Positions 1-8,160 of a DNA stretch of 64,000 nucleotides are shown piece after piece. Under the pieces are notes generated by a model, which saw only the letters and a list, made by a program, of their open reading frames with translations, ran no database searches and was not told the DNA's origin. Made by a program: the position numbers and the translations under genes. How positions within the stretch are numbered: position 1 is the stretch's first letter; each line of letters opens with the position of its first letter. The DNA comes from JAOUEA01 sp963762075 (GTDB lineage Bacteria; Actinomycetota; UBA4738; HRBIN12). The DNA lies in NCBI GenBank assembly GCA_963762075.1, contig CAVXJC010000005.1, forward strand, positions 62,001 to 126,000, given 5' to 3'.

Positions 1-275
1 TGGGCGGATCCTTCGCCGCGGCCACGATCGCCCTGCTCGAACAGACGGGACGCCACCTCGGCGTGGACCTGCCGCTCGGGGATCTGCCCGACGAGGCGCT
101 CGCCCAACGGCAGCGACTCGACACGGCCGTCGGCGGCGATGACGACGCCCGCCAGTACCTGGAGCGCTTGGAATCGATCGCCGGCGAGGAACACGTTCCG
201 TCGGGTGACGAGCTCGCGTCGGAGATCGAGCGGTTCTTGCAAGGGGAAGCCGGGGGCGGCGAACAGCGACTGTAG
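1..275 (+). CDS. PAC2-family protein, C-terminal part (cut by window edge)
   Basis: The reading frame is open from the window edge to the TAG at 273-275, giving about 90 residues. An N-terminal Ala-rich helix (FAAATIALLEQTG) is followed by an acidic helical tail with YLERLESI and then SGDELASEIERFLQ. This tail matches the end of actinobacterial PAC2 (proteasome assembly chaperone-like) proteins, which close with a Tyr-x-x-x-Leu-Glu stretch and an 'Glu-Phe/Ile-Glu-Arg-Phe-Leu' helix. The function of bacterial PAC2 proteins is not settled. The start lies outside the window. It converges on the minus-strand B12 operon with only 19 bp between stop codons. Confidence 0.6.
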   Translation, partial: GGSFAAATIALLEQTGRHLGVDLPLGDLPDEALAQRQRLDTAVGGDDDARQYLERLESIAGEEHVPSGDELASEIERFLQGEAGGGEQRL

Positions 276-294
276 GCAGGCTCGCCGGCAACGC

Positions 295-1062
295 TCAGCG
301 TTCGACGAACACCACGACGCCGGCGAGCATCACCGAGATCTCGACGAGCTGGTTCGCGGCGCCGAGCTGGTCGCCGTTGATACCACCTACCTTCCGGCGG
401 ACGATCACGATCGCCCCGAACGTGGCGAGTGCGGTCGCCGCCAGCGGAAGCCAGGCGTGGAACCCGAACGCGGCGAGGGAGAGCGCGCTCGTGAGCGCGG
501 CGAACGCCCAGCCCGCCGGTGACGGTGGACCGGCGAGCGTCACCAGCGTCTCGGGCGCCGGGGGGATCGCGCGCATCATGACGAGCGATGACGCCCGGGC
601 GAGCACCATCGCCGGCACCAGGGTCCTCGCGAACGCGTCGAGGGCCATCGGCGCGAGGGCTGCGAACTTCGTGGCGAACAGCAGCACGAGCGCCACCGTT
701 CCGTAGGTGCCGAGCCGGCTGTCGCGCATGATGCGGAGTCGCTCGTCCGGCGTGCGTCCGCCCCAGAGACCGTCGGCCGCGTCGGCGAAGCCGTCCTCGT
801 GGAAGGCGCCTGTCGAGAACACCATCGTCGCGAGGGCGGCGATCGTTGCGAGCGATGTCCCGAGCGGCTCCTGCAAGGCCCATCGCACGCCGATGCCGAT
901 CGCGGCCACCGCCACGCCCACGAGCGGGAACGCGCCCATGGCTCGCTGGAGGTCACCCTGCTCGAAACGAACACGAAGCGGCAGGCGCGTGAGGAACTGG
1001 GTCGCGACGCCGATGAGGCGCATCCACTCGCGGGGGCCGCCGATCGCGCGCCGAGTGCTCAC
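295..1062 (-). CDS. cobS: Adenosylcobinamide-GDP ribazoletransferase (cobalamin synthase)
   Basis: Integral membrane enzyme that joins adenosylcobinamide-GDP to alpha-ribazole (phosphate) in the last assembly step of B12. About 255 aa with roughly six to seven hydrophobic segments, the normal size. The family hallmark FHEDGFADAADGLWGG (near residue 90) carries the acidic metal-binding residues, and RDSRLGTYG follows. A late KVGGINGDQLGA motif is also typical. I chose GTG 1062 because it overlaps the cobT stop as GTGA; GTG 1074 and ATG 1023 are alternatives. It is the last gene of the riboswitch-led operon and, unlike most of its neighbours, has no frame break. Confidence 0.93.
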   Translation of the reverse strand: MSTRRAIGGPREWMRLIGVATQFLTRLPLRVRFEQGDLQRAMGAFPLVGVAVAAIGIGVRWALQEPLGTSLATIAALATMVFSTGAFHEDGFADAADGLWGGRTPDERLRIMRDSRLGTYGTVALVLLFATKFAALAPMALDAFARTLVPAMVLARASSLVMMRAIPPAPETLVTLAGPPSPAGWAFAALTSALSLAAFGFHAWLPLAATALATFGAIVIVRRKVGGINGDQLGAANQLVEISVMLAGVVVFVER

Positions 1063-2055
1063 ACCGGTCCCCACTCCTCGAACGTCGCCACGTCGGTCAC
1101 GGCTGCGGCCGCCAGGCGCACGATCGGCACGGCCACGAGCGCTCCGCTGGCCTCTCCGAGGCGCAAGCTCAGATCGACGAGCGGATCGAGGCCGAGCCGC
1201 TGGAGCAGCAGGGCATGGCCCGCTTCCGCCGATCGATGCCCCGCGAGACAGTGGTCGAGCGCACCGGGGCGGGCGACGTGCAGCGGCGCCACCGCTGCGC
1301 AGACCACGAAGCCGTCGAGCACCACGGGCAGCGACCGACGGCGGGCCTCGGCGACGGCGGCCGCGATCGCGACGAGTTCGGCTCCGCCGACCTGGCGGAG
1401 CGCCTCAACAGGTGAGAGCCGGGCAGCTCGACCACGGGCCTGCTCGACCACGGCGATCTTGTGAGTGAGGCCATCATCGGTGATGCCGGTACCACGCCCG
1501 GTCCAGTTGGCGCGGGTCGCCTCCGAATATCGAAGCGCAGACGGCCGAGGCCGCCGTGGTGTTGCCGATGCCCATCTCGCCGAGCACGAGCAGATCTGCG
1601 CCCTCCCCGGCCGCGCGTGACACGGCATCTGTGCCCGCCTCCACACATCGCTCGAACCGCTGCGGCGTCAGCGCCGGCTCGACCCTGATGTCGCCGGTCG
1701 GCTCGCCGACGCCGACGTCGATCGTTCGGATCCGGGCGCCGAGCAGCCGAGACATCACCGATGCGGTCGCGACGCCGGCATCGAGCGCCGCCAGCATGGT
1801 CTTCGTGACCTCGGCGGGGTAGGCGCTCACGCCTGCCGACGCCACGCCGTGGTCGGCGACGAAGATGACCGTCGAGACGTTCTCGACCGTGGGGCGGCCC
1901 GTCCGATGCCATCCCGCGAGCCAGACGGCGATCTCGTCGAGCCGGGCAAGTGCGCCTTGCGGGCGCAGCACCGAGCCCGCCCGGGAACGCACGGCGGCCA
2001 TCGCCTCGGCGTCGGGCTCGGGAAGGTCTGCGAGCAGTCGGTCGAGCGCGTTCAC
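1059..2055 (-). CDS. cobT: Nicotinate-nucleotide-dimethylbenzimidazole phosphoribosyltransferase, frameshifted
   Basis: Makes alpha-ribazole phosphate from nicotinate mononucleotide and a lower-ligand base. The N-terminal part reads from GTG 2055 (overlapping the cobU stop as GTGA) and holds RPQGALARLDEIA, the substrate-loop VIFVADHGVA, and GEMGIGNTTAASA. Near 1500-1515 the frame changes by one base: the first frame ends in stray codons while the next frame continues GRGTGITDDGLTHK through VVLDGFVVCAAVAPL to the stop at 1059. Joined, the protein is about 330 aa, usual for the family. Either a base error or a recent mutation; no other damage is visible. Confidence 0.85.
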
Positions 2056-2613
2056 GCCTGCCGCTCCTCGTGGCCTGCGAGGAAGTCCGCGGGAACCACC
2101 GGGGTGAGTGACATGGCGCGTCCGGCCACGACCAGCAAGGCTCGCTCGGCCCTGTCCGCGAACGCGGCGTTCACCCGCCCGAGCACGTCGCGATAGGTGC
2201 GAGCGAGCTCGTTCATCGGCACGATGCCCCACCCGACCTCGTTCGTGACGACGACGGTCGGCGCCGGTCGCGCTGCAGCGATGCCGGCCGCGGCGCGACC
2301 GAGCTCGACCACGCGGTCGGAGGCGTCGCCCGCGCCCAACCGGTTCGACGTCCAGAGCGTCAGGCAGTCGACGATCGCGAACGCATCGGGCGCGGCCGCA
2401 CCGAGCGCCCCCTCGAGATCGAGCGGCTCCTCGATGACGCGCCACTCGACCGGACGTTCGACCCGATGCCGTTCGATGCGCGCCCGCATCTCGTCGTCGA
2501 GCGCCTCGGCGGTCACGATCACGTCGACCGGACCCTTCCACGCCCGACGCGAGCTGAGCAGCCAGACGAGACTTGCCGCTCGCCACCGGGCCCGTCAGGA
2601 GCGTGAGCGCCAT
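2052..2613 (-). CDS. cobU: Adenosylcobinamide kinase / adenosylcobinamide-phosphate guanylyltransferase, frameshifted
   Basis: Bifunctional enzyme that phosphorylates adenosylcobinamide and adds GMP, preparing it for CobS. ATG 2613 opens MALTLLTGPVASGKSRLAAQ, with the P-loop GPVASGKS at residues 8-15. After about 22 residues the frame shifts by one base near 2545 (a TCGGGCG stretch). The second frame gives RAWKGPVDVIVTAEALDDEM, then the conserved ERHR, DCLTLW and VTNEVGWGIVP motifs, and ends LAGHEERQA. Joined length is about 186 aa, normal. It starts 16 bp after cobO and overlaps cobT by 4 bp. Confidence 0.85.
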
Positions 2614-2629
2614 CGCGTCATCGCCGCCA

Positions 2630-3196
2630 TCAGAAGTCGATGCCCCGCTTCGCGACGAGACCCGCCTCGAACGCGTGCTTCACGTTGCGCATCTCCGTGA
2701 CCGTGTCGGCGACCTCGATGAGGGCGGGCGGCGCATCGCGACCGGTGGCCACCACGCTCACGCGCTCGTCGCGGCCGGCGATCGTGGCCACGACGGCGTC
2801 GGTGTCGATCCAACCCCACGTCATGGGGTAGGTGACCTCGTCGAGCACGACGACCTCGTGCGTGCCCCCGGCGAGCGCCGCCTCTGCGGCGGACCAGGCC
2901 TCCCGAGCAAGCCCGGCGCTCGCCTCCAGATCGTCGGAGTCCCAACTGAACCCGTCGCCGATCGCGCGCCAGTCGACTCCGAGCCGCTGCAGCATCTCTT
3001 GCTCGCCCGATCGCCAATCGCCGGACTTGACGAACTGCACGACGAGGACGCGCCACCCTCGGGCGAGCGCGCGGAGCGCCACCCCCATCGCCGCGGTGCT
3101 CTTGCCCTTTCCCTCTCCGGTGTGCACGAGCACGAGCGACCGCGCATGGCCGAGTGATGCGGTCTCGGGCGCCGACCTCGGCGGCTCCATCGTCAC
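2630..3196 (-). CDS. cobO: Cob(I)yrinic acid a,c-diamide adenosyltransferase (CobA/CobO type)
   Basis: ATP:corrinoid adenosyltransferase that adds the 5'-deoxyadenosyl group to the corrinoid cobalt. 188 aa, full length. The nucleotide-binding P-loop HTGEGKGKSTAAMG is near residue 20; VVVLDEVTYPMTWGWID and ATGRDAPPALIEVADTVTEM are family motifs, and the C-terminus ends in KRGIDF as usual for this type. GTG 3196 overlaps the upstream ATPase stop as GTGA; ATG 3190 is possible too. Intact frame within an operon of broken neighbours. Confidence 0.93.
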   Translation of the reverse strand: MTMEPPRSAPETASLGHARSLVLVHTGEGKGKSTAAMGVALRALARGWRVLVVQFVKSGDWRSGEQEMLQRLGVDWRAIGDGFSWDSDDLEASAGLAREAWSAAEAALAGGTHEVVVLDEVTYPMTWGWIDTDAVVATIAGRDERVSVVATGRDAPPALIEVADTVTEMRNVKHAFEAGLVAKRGIDF

Positions 3197-4103
3197 GTCG
3201 GCTCTACCCCCTCGGCCGAGAGCACTGCCGGCTGCTCGTCGCCGGCGCTCACGGCGCGACGAACCGGCACCAGCACGTGCCCCGATCCGTCGACGGGCAC
3301 GAGTCGCACCGACGCGCCGAAGAACTCGCGCACGACCTGCTCGGTGAGCACTTCGCTCGGAACGCCCTCGGCGACCTGGTTCCCCTCGTGCAGCAGCAGC
3401 AGGCGATCGGCGAACTGCCCCGCGAGCGACAGGTCGTGCAGCGCGGTCACGACCGTGACCCCCCGATCGCGGCGGAGATCCTCGAGGAGCTCGAGCACGT
3501 CCTGCTGACGGCCGACGTCGAGCGATGTCGTGGGCTCGTCGAGCAGCAGGAGCGAGGGTTCCTGGGCGAGGGCCCTCGCCACGAAGACCCGCTGGGCCTC
3601 CCCACCCGAGAGGGACGTGACCGGTCGCGACACGACGTCCGCGATGTCGAGCGCAGCAAGCACCTCGGCGACGACCTCTCGATCGCGCCGGCCGATCGAA
3701 CCGAAGTAGCGGATGTGCGGAGTGCGCCCGAGCGAGACGTAGTCGAGCACCGTCGCGCCCTCGGGCACCGTCGGCCGCTGGGCCACCACCGCGATGCGCA
3801 CCGCAAGCTCTCGTCGTCGCAACTCGGCGGTGTCGCGCCCGCTCAACCGCACCCGGCCTCGGTGCACTGTCAAGCCGGCGATCGCTCGCAGCAGCGTGGA
3901 CTTGCCGGCGCCGTTTGGCCCGAGCACTCCGAGCCATCCGCCGGGCGGCAGGTCGAACGAGACATGGCGCACGACGTCGCGACCGGCGAGCTCGACACCA
4001 ACGTCCCGTAGCTCGAGCTCGACACCCCGTCGGGCATCGCGACCTCGTCGCCGCCTCCACGCATCCGTATCTCGACGCCGGCATCGCGGCTCCCGAGTTT
4101 CAT
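3193..4103 (-). CDS. ABC transporter ATPase, BtuD/FecE type, one frameshift near the N-terminus
   Basis: ATPase of a corrinoid (or possibly iron-chelate) importer. The main frame has Walker A GPNGAGKS, the Q-loop in VVAQRP, signature SLSGGEAQR, Walker B LLLLDEPTTSLD and the H-loop TALHDLSLA, with about 70 further residues. The true start is probably ATG 4103, which overlaps the permease stop as ATGA. It reads about 26 residues before a one-base shift near 4025, after which LRDVGVELAGRDVVRHVSF leads into Walker A. In the unbroken frame only GTG 3972 is available, which would delete the first beta-strands. Riboswitch control suggests the substrate is a corrinoid. Confidence 0.8.
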
Positions 4104-5154
4104 ACCGGCTTCCCGGAACGGCGCAGGAGCAACGCGAAGAACGGCGCGCCGATCACCGCCGTGACCACACCGATCGGCAGCTCGGCGGGTGCGACGACCG
4201 TGCGAGCGGCCATGATCGGCCAGCACGAGGAACGCCGCCCCCGCCAGCGCCGACAACGGCACGATCCAGCGGTTCGAGGCGCCGACGATCATGCGCACGG
4301 CATGCGGCACGATGATGCCGACGAACCCGATCAACCCTGCCACCGCCACGGCCGCGGCCGTGGCGAGCGACGCTGCGACGACGACGGGCAGCCGAACCCG
4401 AGTCGGCCTGCAGCCCGAGGCTCTCTGCCTCGTCGTCGCCGAGCCCGAGCACATCCAGGAGTCGGCCGTGCAGCAAGAGCACAGCGATGCTCACAGCCGC
4501 ATAGGGAAGGATCAGCACGACGTCGCTCCAGCCGGCCGTCGTGAGCCGGCCCAGGATCCAGGTGTAGACCTCCCGCAGGGTGTCGGAGTTCTGCTGTTGC
4601 ACGAAGGTCTGCACCGCGGTGAGGAATGACGCGACGGCGACACCCGCGAGCACGAGCCCGGTCGTGGTTCGTCCGCCCATCGATCCTCCGACAGCGTAGG
4701 CGATCGCGACCCGGCGAGCGCGCCCACGAACGACGCGAGCGGAAGCAGCGGGGTGCCGGCGCCGAAGGACCCCGCCACCCCGTAGACGAAGGCGATGGTC
4801 GCGCCGAGTCCGGCGCCCGCCGCCGCGCCGAGCAGATAGGGGTCGGCGAGCGGATTGCGGAACGCTCCTTGGTAGGCCGCGCCCGACACCGCGAGGCATG
4901 CGCCGACCACGCACGCGAGGGCGACCCGCGGGGCGCGGAGCTGCCACAGGATCGTGACCTGCTCGCTGGTCGAGGTCACCGTCGCCGATGAGCGGAACCA
5001 GCCGAAGAGCTCACGGAGGACCCCGAAGGGTCAGGTGCACGGGCCCGACGAGCAGGGCGCCCGCCGCGAGGGCGACGAGCGCGAGCGTGGCGGCAACGAA
5101 CCGACGATGGGGCACCACCGGCGGTCCTCGCTGCTCACTCGCGAACGTCGTCAT
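4100..5154 (-). CDS. ABC transporter permease, BtuC/FecCD type, about four frameshifts
   Basis: Membrane permease of the B12-type importer. From ATG 5154 (overlapping the substrate-binding protein stop as ATGA) the pieces are: a first TM helix; a shift near 5030; LWQLRAPRVALACVVGACLAV-type sequence typical of FecCD permeases with GAAYQGAFRNPLADPYLLG; a shift near 4710; a middle part with GRTTTGLVLAGVAV and WILG; a shift near 4400; then GLIGFVGIIVPHAVR and PLSALAGAAFLVLAD; a shift near 4215; and finally ELPIGVVTAVIGAPFFALLL to the TGA at 4100. All expected family motifs are present in order, so the gene is complete apart from indels. Confidence 0.75.
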
Positions 5155-6086
5155 CCGGCCGTCTCACCGCCAGCCCCTCCCCCACCGCGCGCATGAACTC
5201 CACGACGCGCGGACCCCAACGCGACGCGACGTCGTCGCCGATCTCGATCACCGAACCCTCGGCACAGCCGTGAGACCGACCACCCGGGCCGATCGGCCAC
5301 GTTCGCCGCGCGTGACTGTCCGCAGCACTCGCCGTCGGCGAGCACGATCAGCGCCGGGTCGGGATCCACGATGTACTCCGACGAGAGCTGCGGATATCCC
5401 GAGCCCGCCCCCTTCGCCTCGTCGGCGATGTTGGCGAGGCCGAACATCTCGTAGACCTGGCCGATGAAGGTGTCGGTGGTGACGCTGTAGTACGTGTCGT
5501 CCAGCTCGTGGTAGACGGTCATGGCCCCTCGGCGGGCGGCACCGAAGCGACGATCGCGTCGATCTCGGTCACGCACGTCCGCTGCGACCTCGGCGGCTTC
5601 CTCGGCGTGGCCGGTCACGATGCCGAGCTGCTCGATCTGCGCATAGGTCTCGTCGAGCGTCTCGGCCGCCGGAAGCAGACGACGGGCACGTCCAGACCCG
5701 CCAGGCCATTCACGACGTCGCCGGCGTCGGTATCCAATATCACAGATCCGGGTCGTAGGACACGATCGCCTCGATGTTCGGCTCGAAGCCCGACAGGTCG
5801 GTGTCGGGGCTCGTCGGGGAAGGTCGAGTACTCGTCGACCGCTATCGACCTGATCGCCCGCGCCCACCGCGAAGAGCATCTCGGTCGACCGTGGGCGAGA
5901 ACGACACGATCGCGTGGGTCTGCGCGTCGATCGCGAACCGGATCCGTTGCCCGCCTCGACGGTGACCGGGAACGGGTCGGACGATGAGGAGGGCGCGGCC
6001 CGGTTTCGTCCGTTGCTCGGAGCCGCACGCGGTGAGCTGGACGACACCACCACCACCACGGCGACCAAGGAAAGGATCTTCCTCAT
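5151..6086 (-). CDS. Substrate-binding lipoprotein, BtuF/TroA type, heavily frameshifted
   Basis: First gene after the cobalamin riboswitch. ATG 6086 starts MRKILSLVAVVVVV, a signal sequence; one frame over, LTACGSE supplies a lipobox cysteine. Recognisable family stretches are spread over all three frames: THAIVSFSPTVTEMLFAVGAGDQV-like sequence near 5930-5850, GFEPNIEAIVSYDPDL near 5800-5750, ILDTDAGDVVNGL near 5735-5700, TLDETYAQIEQLG, and MTVYHELDDTYYSVTTDTF and SSEYIVDPDPALIVLADG near 5525-5330. At least eight one-base shifts are needed to join them. The coordinates give the outer limits of the gene. Substrate by context: corrinoid. Confidence 0.65.
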   Translation of the reverse strand: MRKILSLVAVVVVVSSSSPRAAPSNGRNRAAPSSSSDPFPVTVEAGNGSGSRSTRRPTRSCRSRPRSTEMLFAVGAGDQVDSGRRVLDLPRRAPTPTCRASSRTSRRSCPTTRICDIGYRRRRRREWPGGSGRARRLLPAAETLDETYAQIEQLGIVTGHAEEAAEVAADVRDRDRRDRRFGAARRGAMTVYHELDDTYYSVTTDTFIGQVYEMFGLANIADEAKGAGSGYPQLSSEYIVDPDPALIVLADGECCGQSRAANVADRPGWSVSRLCRGFGDRDRRRRRVALGSARRGVHARGGGGAGGETAG

Positions 6087-6090
6087 GACA

Positions 6091-6111
6091 CATCCTCCCT
6101 TCCGGAGGATG
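6091..6111 (-). promoter_or_regulatory. Hairpin that masks the Shine-Dalgarno site of the B12 uptake operon
   Basis: On the minus strand CATCCTCC and GGAGGATG form a perfect 8-bp stem around a 5-nt loop. The second arm contains GGAGG, seven bases before the ATG at 6086, so the folded form would hide the ribosome-binding site. Together with the riboswitch directly upstream this is the likely translational expression platform. Confidence 0.7.
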
Positions 6112-6164
6112 AGGGATACGCTCGGCGCGGGCGCCGAACGGACCGCTCCTCATCGCGAGAACGA

Positions 6165-6290
6165 TTCCGCCGACACGGGTCAGGCGACCTGGCTCGTCCT
6201 CCACGAAGGAGGCTTCACAGCTGCGCGACAGCGCCGGATTCGCACCGGACTTCGCTGAGCACCGTGCCACCCGGACATGACGTCCCGGGC
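6165..6290 (-). promoter_or_regulatory. Cobalamin (AdoCbl/B12) riboswitch
   Basis: The minus strand carries the core of a cobalamin riboswitch: GGTGC then AAGTCCGGTGCGAATCCGG, the CGCTGTCGCGCAGCTGTGA segment, and a B12-box-like GAGCCAGGTCGCCTGACC. It sits about 80 nt before the first gene of the B12 operon. Limits are approximate because I fixed only the conserved core. Binding of cobalamin should favour the downstream hairpin and lower expression of btuF-like through cobS. Confidence 0.9.
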
Positions 6291-6364
6291 GAGCGCACGA
6301 TAGCACCCGCCGGCGCTCAAGGGCGAGGGGCCGGTGGGCGCGGTCGTCCCGGGTAGCATCCGCC

Positions 6365-7027
6365 ATGTCGGAGGCCCCCAGCGAGCGCACCCGAGTGCAT
6401 CGCCACCCGGAGCGATGCCGACTACGAGCCGCACGACGATCCAGAGGTGCTCGACGAGGCGCTATTTGCACGGTCTCGTGGGTCGAGCACGGACGCCCTC
6501 GTGCGCTTCCCACGATCCAGGCTCGGATCGGCGACACCCTTTACCTGCACGGCTCGCGCGGCGCTCGAGCGTGGAAAGCGGTCTCGGGCGGCGCGGAGGT
6601 CTGCGTCGTGGCGACGGTCGTGGACGAGCTCGTGCTGGCCAGGACCTCGCCCGCGCATTCGATGAACTACCGCAGCGTGGTGGTGTTCGGCCATGGTCGC
6701 GAGGTCACCGAAGCCGACGAGTTGTACGCCGCGGCGGCGGCGATCACGCACCACGTGCTGCCGGGCCGGGAAAGCGACGCCGCTCGTCCCGATGAGGACG
6801 ACTGGCGGGAGACGTTGATCTTCGCGATGCCGATCGTCGAGGCGAGCGCCAAGGTTCGCACCGGTCCGCCGAAGGACCCCGAAGAGGACCTCGCGCTCGA
6901 CGTGTGGGCCGGCACGTTGCCCTTGCGTCTCGTGGTCGGCGCACCCAACCCATCGCCGGACCTCTCGCCGGGGATCGCCGAGCCTTCGTACTTCCCGCCC
7001 GATGGGATGGAGCTGCCACGACCGTGA
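6365..7027 (+). CDS. Pyridoxamine 5'-phosphate oxidase-like flavin-binding protein (NimA-like), copy 1
   Basis: Split-barrel flavin/heme-binding protein of the Pyridox_ox_2 group. Conserved stretches are PTIQARIGDTLYLHGS, SPAHSMNYRSVVVFG, HHVLPGRESD, IVEASAKVRTGPPKD and LDVWAGTLPLR. The exact reaction is unknown. The N-terminus (about residues 16-33) is read in a wrong frame: the +1 frame between about 6410 and 6465 gives DYEPHDDPEVLDEALF, expected before CTVSWVEHGRP, so two compensating indels are likely. ATG 6365 lies 5 nt after a TAGCAT -10 box, implying a leaderless message. It overlaps copy 2 by 4 bp. Confidence 0.8.
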   Translation: MSEAPSERTRVHRHPERCRLRAARRSRGARRGAICTVSWVEHGRPRALPTIQARIGDTLYLHGSRGARAWKAVSGGAEVCVVATVVDELVLARTSPAHSMNYRSVVVFGHGREVTEADELYAAAAAITHHVLPGRESDAARPDEDDWRETLIFAMPIVEASAKVRTGPPKDPEEDLALDVWAGTLPLRLVVGAPNPSPDLSPGIAEPSYFPPDGMELPRP

Positions 7028-7689
7028 GTGCCGGGGCCCCCACCGCTCGCACCAGGGTGCGCAGGCTTCCAGAACTGGGCGTCTATGCGCGCGATCGGGT
7101 TCACGCGATCCTGGACGAGGCCTTGTATTGCCACCTCGCATGGGTCGGTGCCGACGGGGACCCGCGTGTGATCCCGACGATCCATGCGCGGATCGGCGAC
7201 ACCTTGTACGTGCACGGCTCTTCTGCTTCCAGCACACTGCGGGCGATCAAGCACGGTCTGCCCGTCGCCGTCGCCGTCACGATCGTCGACGGCATCAGGT
7301 TCGCGCGGTCGATGTTCGAGCACTCCATGAACTACCGCACCGTGATCGTGTACGGAACCGTCGAAGAAGTCACCGACCGCGACGAGCTCGCGACGATCTT
7401 CGACGTGATCACCGACCACGTGGCGCCGGGACGCAGCTTCGACGCCAGGCGCCCGACCGATGGCGAGCTACGACAGACCACCTTCGTGAAGGTGTCGCTC
7501 GAAGAATGCAGCGCCAAGGTGAGCGAGGGCTTCCCCGAGGAGCCCGACGACGACCTCGCCCTCGATGTGTGGGCGGGCATCTTGCCGCTTCGGACGATAG
7601 CCGGCGAGCCGGTTCCCGACCCTCTGTTACGGGAGGGCACCGAGACCCCCGGCTACGTCACGGACTGGAAGCGCCCCGGAAGCGCATGA
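7024..7689 (+). CDS. Pyridoxamine 5'-phosphate oxidase-like flavin-binding protein (NimA-like), copy 2
   Basis: 221-aa paralogue of the preceding gene, intact. It has RVHAILDEALYCHLAWVG, IPTIHARIGDTLYVHGS, MFEHSMNYRTVIVYG, DHVAPGRSFDARRP, EECSAKVSEGFPEE and LDVWAGILPLR, the signature pattern of this Pyridox_ox_2 subgroup, which includes 5-nitroimidazole reductase-like NimA proteins. GTG 7024 is chosen because it overlaps the stop of copy 1 as GTGA. Substrate and physiological role are not known; cofactor binding (FMN, F420 or heme) is inferred from the fold. Confidence 0.85.
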   Translation: MSAGAPTARTRVRRLPELGVYARDRVHAILDEALYCHLAWVGADGDPRVIPTIHARIGDTLYVHGSSASSTLRAIKHGLPVAVAVTIVDGIRFARSMFEHSMNYRTVIVYGTVEEVTDRDELATIFDVITDHVAPGRSFDARRPTDGELRQTTFVKVSLEECSAKVSEGFPEEPDDDLALDVWAGILPLRTIAGEPVPDPLLREGTETPGYVTDWKRPGSA

Positions 7690-7718
7690 GCCTCGCCCCC
7701 GGCGGCACCTCGCGCACC

Positions 7719-7796
7719 ATTCGGTCGGGTGCGCCAAGCGCACTATTCGGCCGGGTGCGCCAAGCGCACTATTCGGTCGGGTGCGCCAAGCGCACC
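7719..7796. repeat. Three tandem 26-bp units, each holding a GTGCGC-CAA-GCGCAC hairpin
   Basis: Units start at 7719, 7745 and 7771. They differ only by one C/T near the start and by the last base. Each contains a perfect 6-bp inverted repeat with a CAA loop. The array lies between the stop of the plus-strand PNPOx gene and the end of the minus-strand Doc-like frame, whose last codons and TAG run into the third unit. A role as a transcription stop between convergent genes is plausible; it is not a CRISPR array because the units are contiguous. Confidence 0.85.
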
Positions 7797-8131
7797 ACGA
7801 ACCGCTCGAGGGCGGCGGCGGTCTCGAGCACGGTGAGCTCACCGGTCGCGGCGACGGCGACGACCGGGATGATCTCGTCGGGTACTGCGTTCAGGTCGAG
7901 CCCGTTGCGATTCAAGAAGACGGTCGTGGCCAGCAGTGAGACCCTGGCGTTGGACAGCGCGAACGGGCGCAGACGCAACATCGCAAGCAGCAGCGCCGCT
8001 GCCTTGGGCACTACTCCCGGATAGACGTCGGCGCCTTCCTCACGTCTCGAGGGCTCGGCCACGGCGTCGGCGAGACGCTCGTGATCGGGGATCGCATCGT
8101 CGCCGAGCTCTGCTCGCGCGATGGTTACCAC
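7769..8131 (-). CDS. Doc/Fic-like toxin remnant or divergent toxin
   Basis: About 120 aa. Its pattern resembles death-on-curing proteins: an upstream-frame FLSADDVVTIARAEL start, then AVAEP, YPGVVPKAAALLLAMLRLRPFALSNARVSLLATTVFLNRNGLDL. In true Doc/Fic proteins the central motif is HPF-x-x-(G/A)-N-(K)-R; here it reads RPFALSNAR, so the catalytic His is Arg and the conserved Gly and Lys are changed. No good start codon precedes the FLSADD stretch and an 8-base C run lies just before it, so the 5' end may be damaged. GTG 8131 is only the first formal start. Confidence 0.45.
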   Translation of the reverse strand: MVTIARAELGDDAIPDHERLADAVAEPSRREEGADVYPGVVPKAAALLLAMLRLRPFALSNARVSLLATTVFLNRNGLDLNAVPDEIIPVVAVAATGELTVLETAAALERFVVRLAHPTE

Positions 8132-8160
8132 GTCGTCGGCGCTGAGGAAGCGGGGGGGGT

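Noticed and set aside
2595..3056. Other-frame proteins opposite or within the B12 genes
   Set aside because: They are shadows: Arg-rich, without motifs, while the cobO frame is intact over the same stretch.
7719..7796. CRISPR array
   Set aside because: Three contiguous units without spacers and no cas genes in the window.
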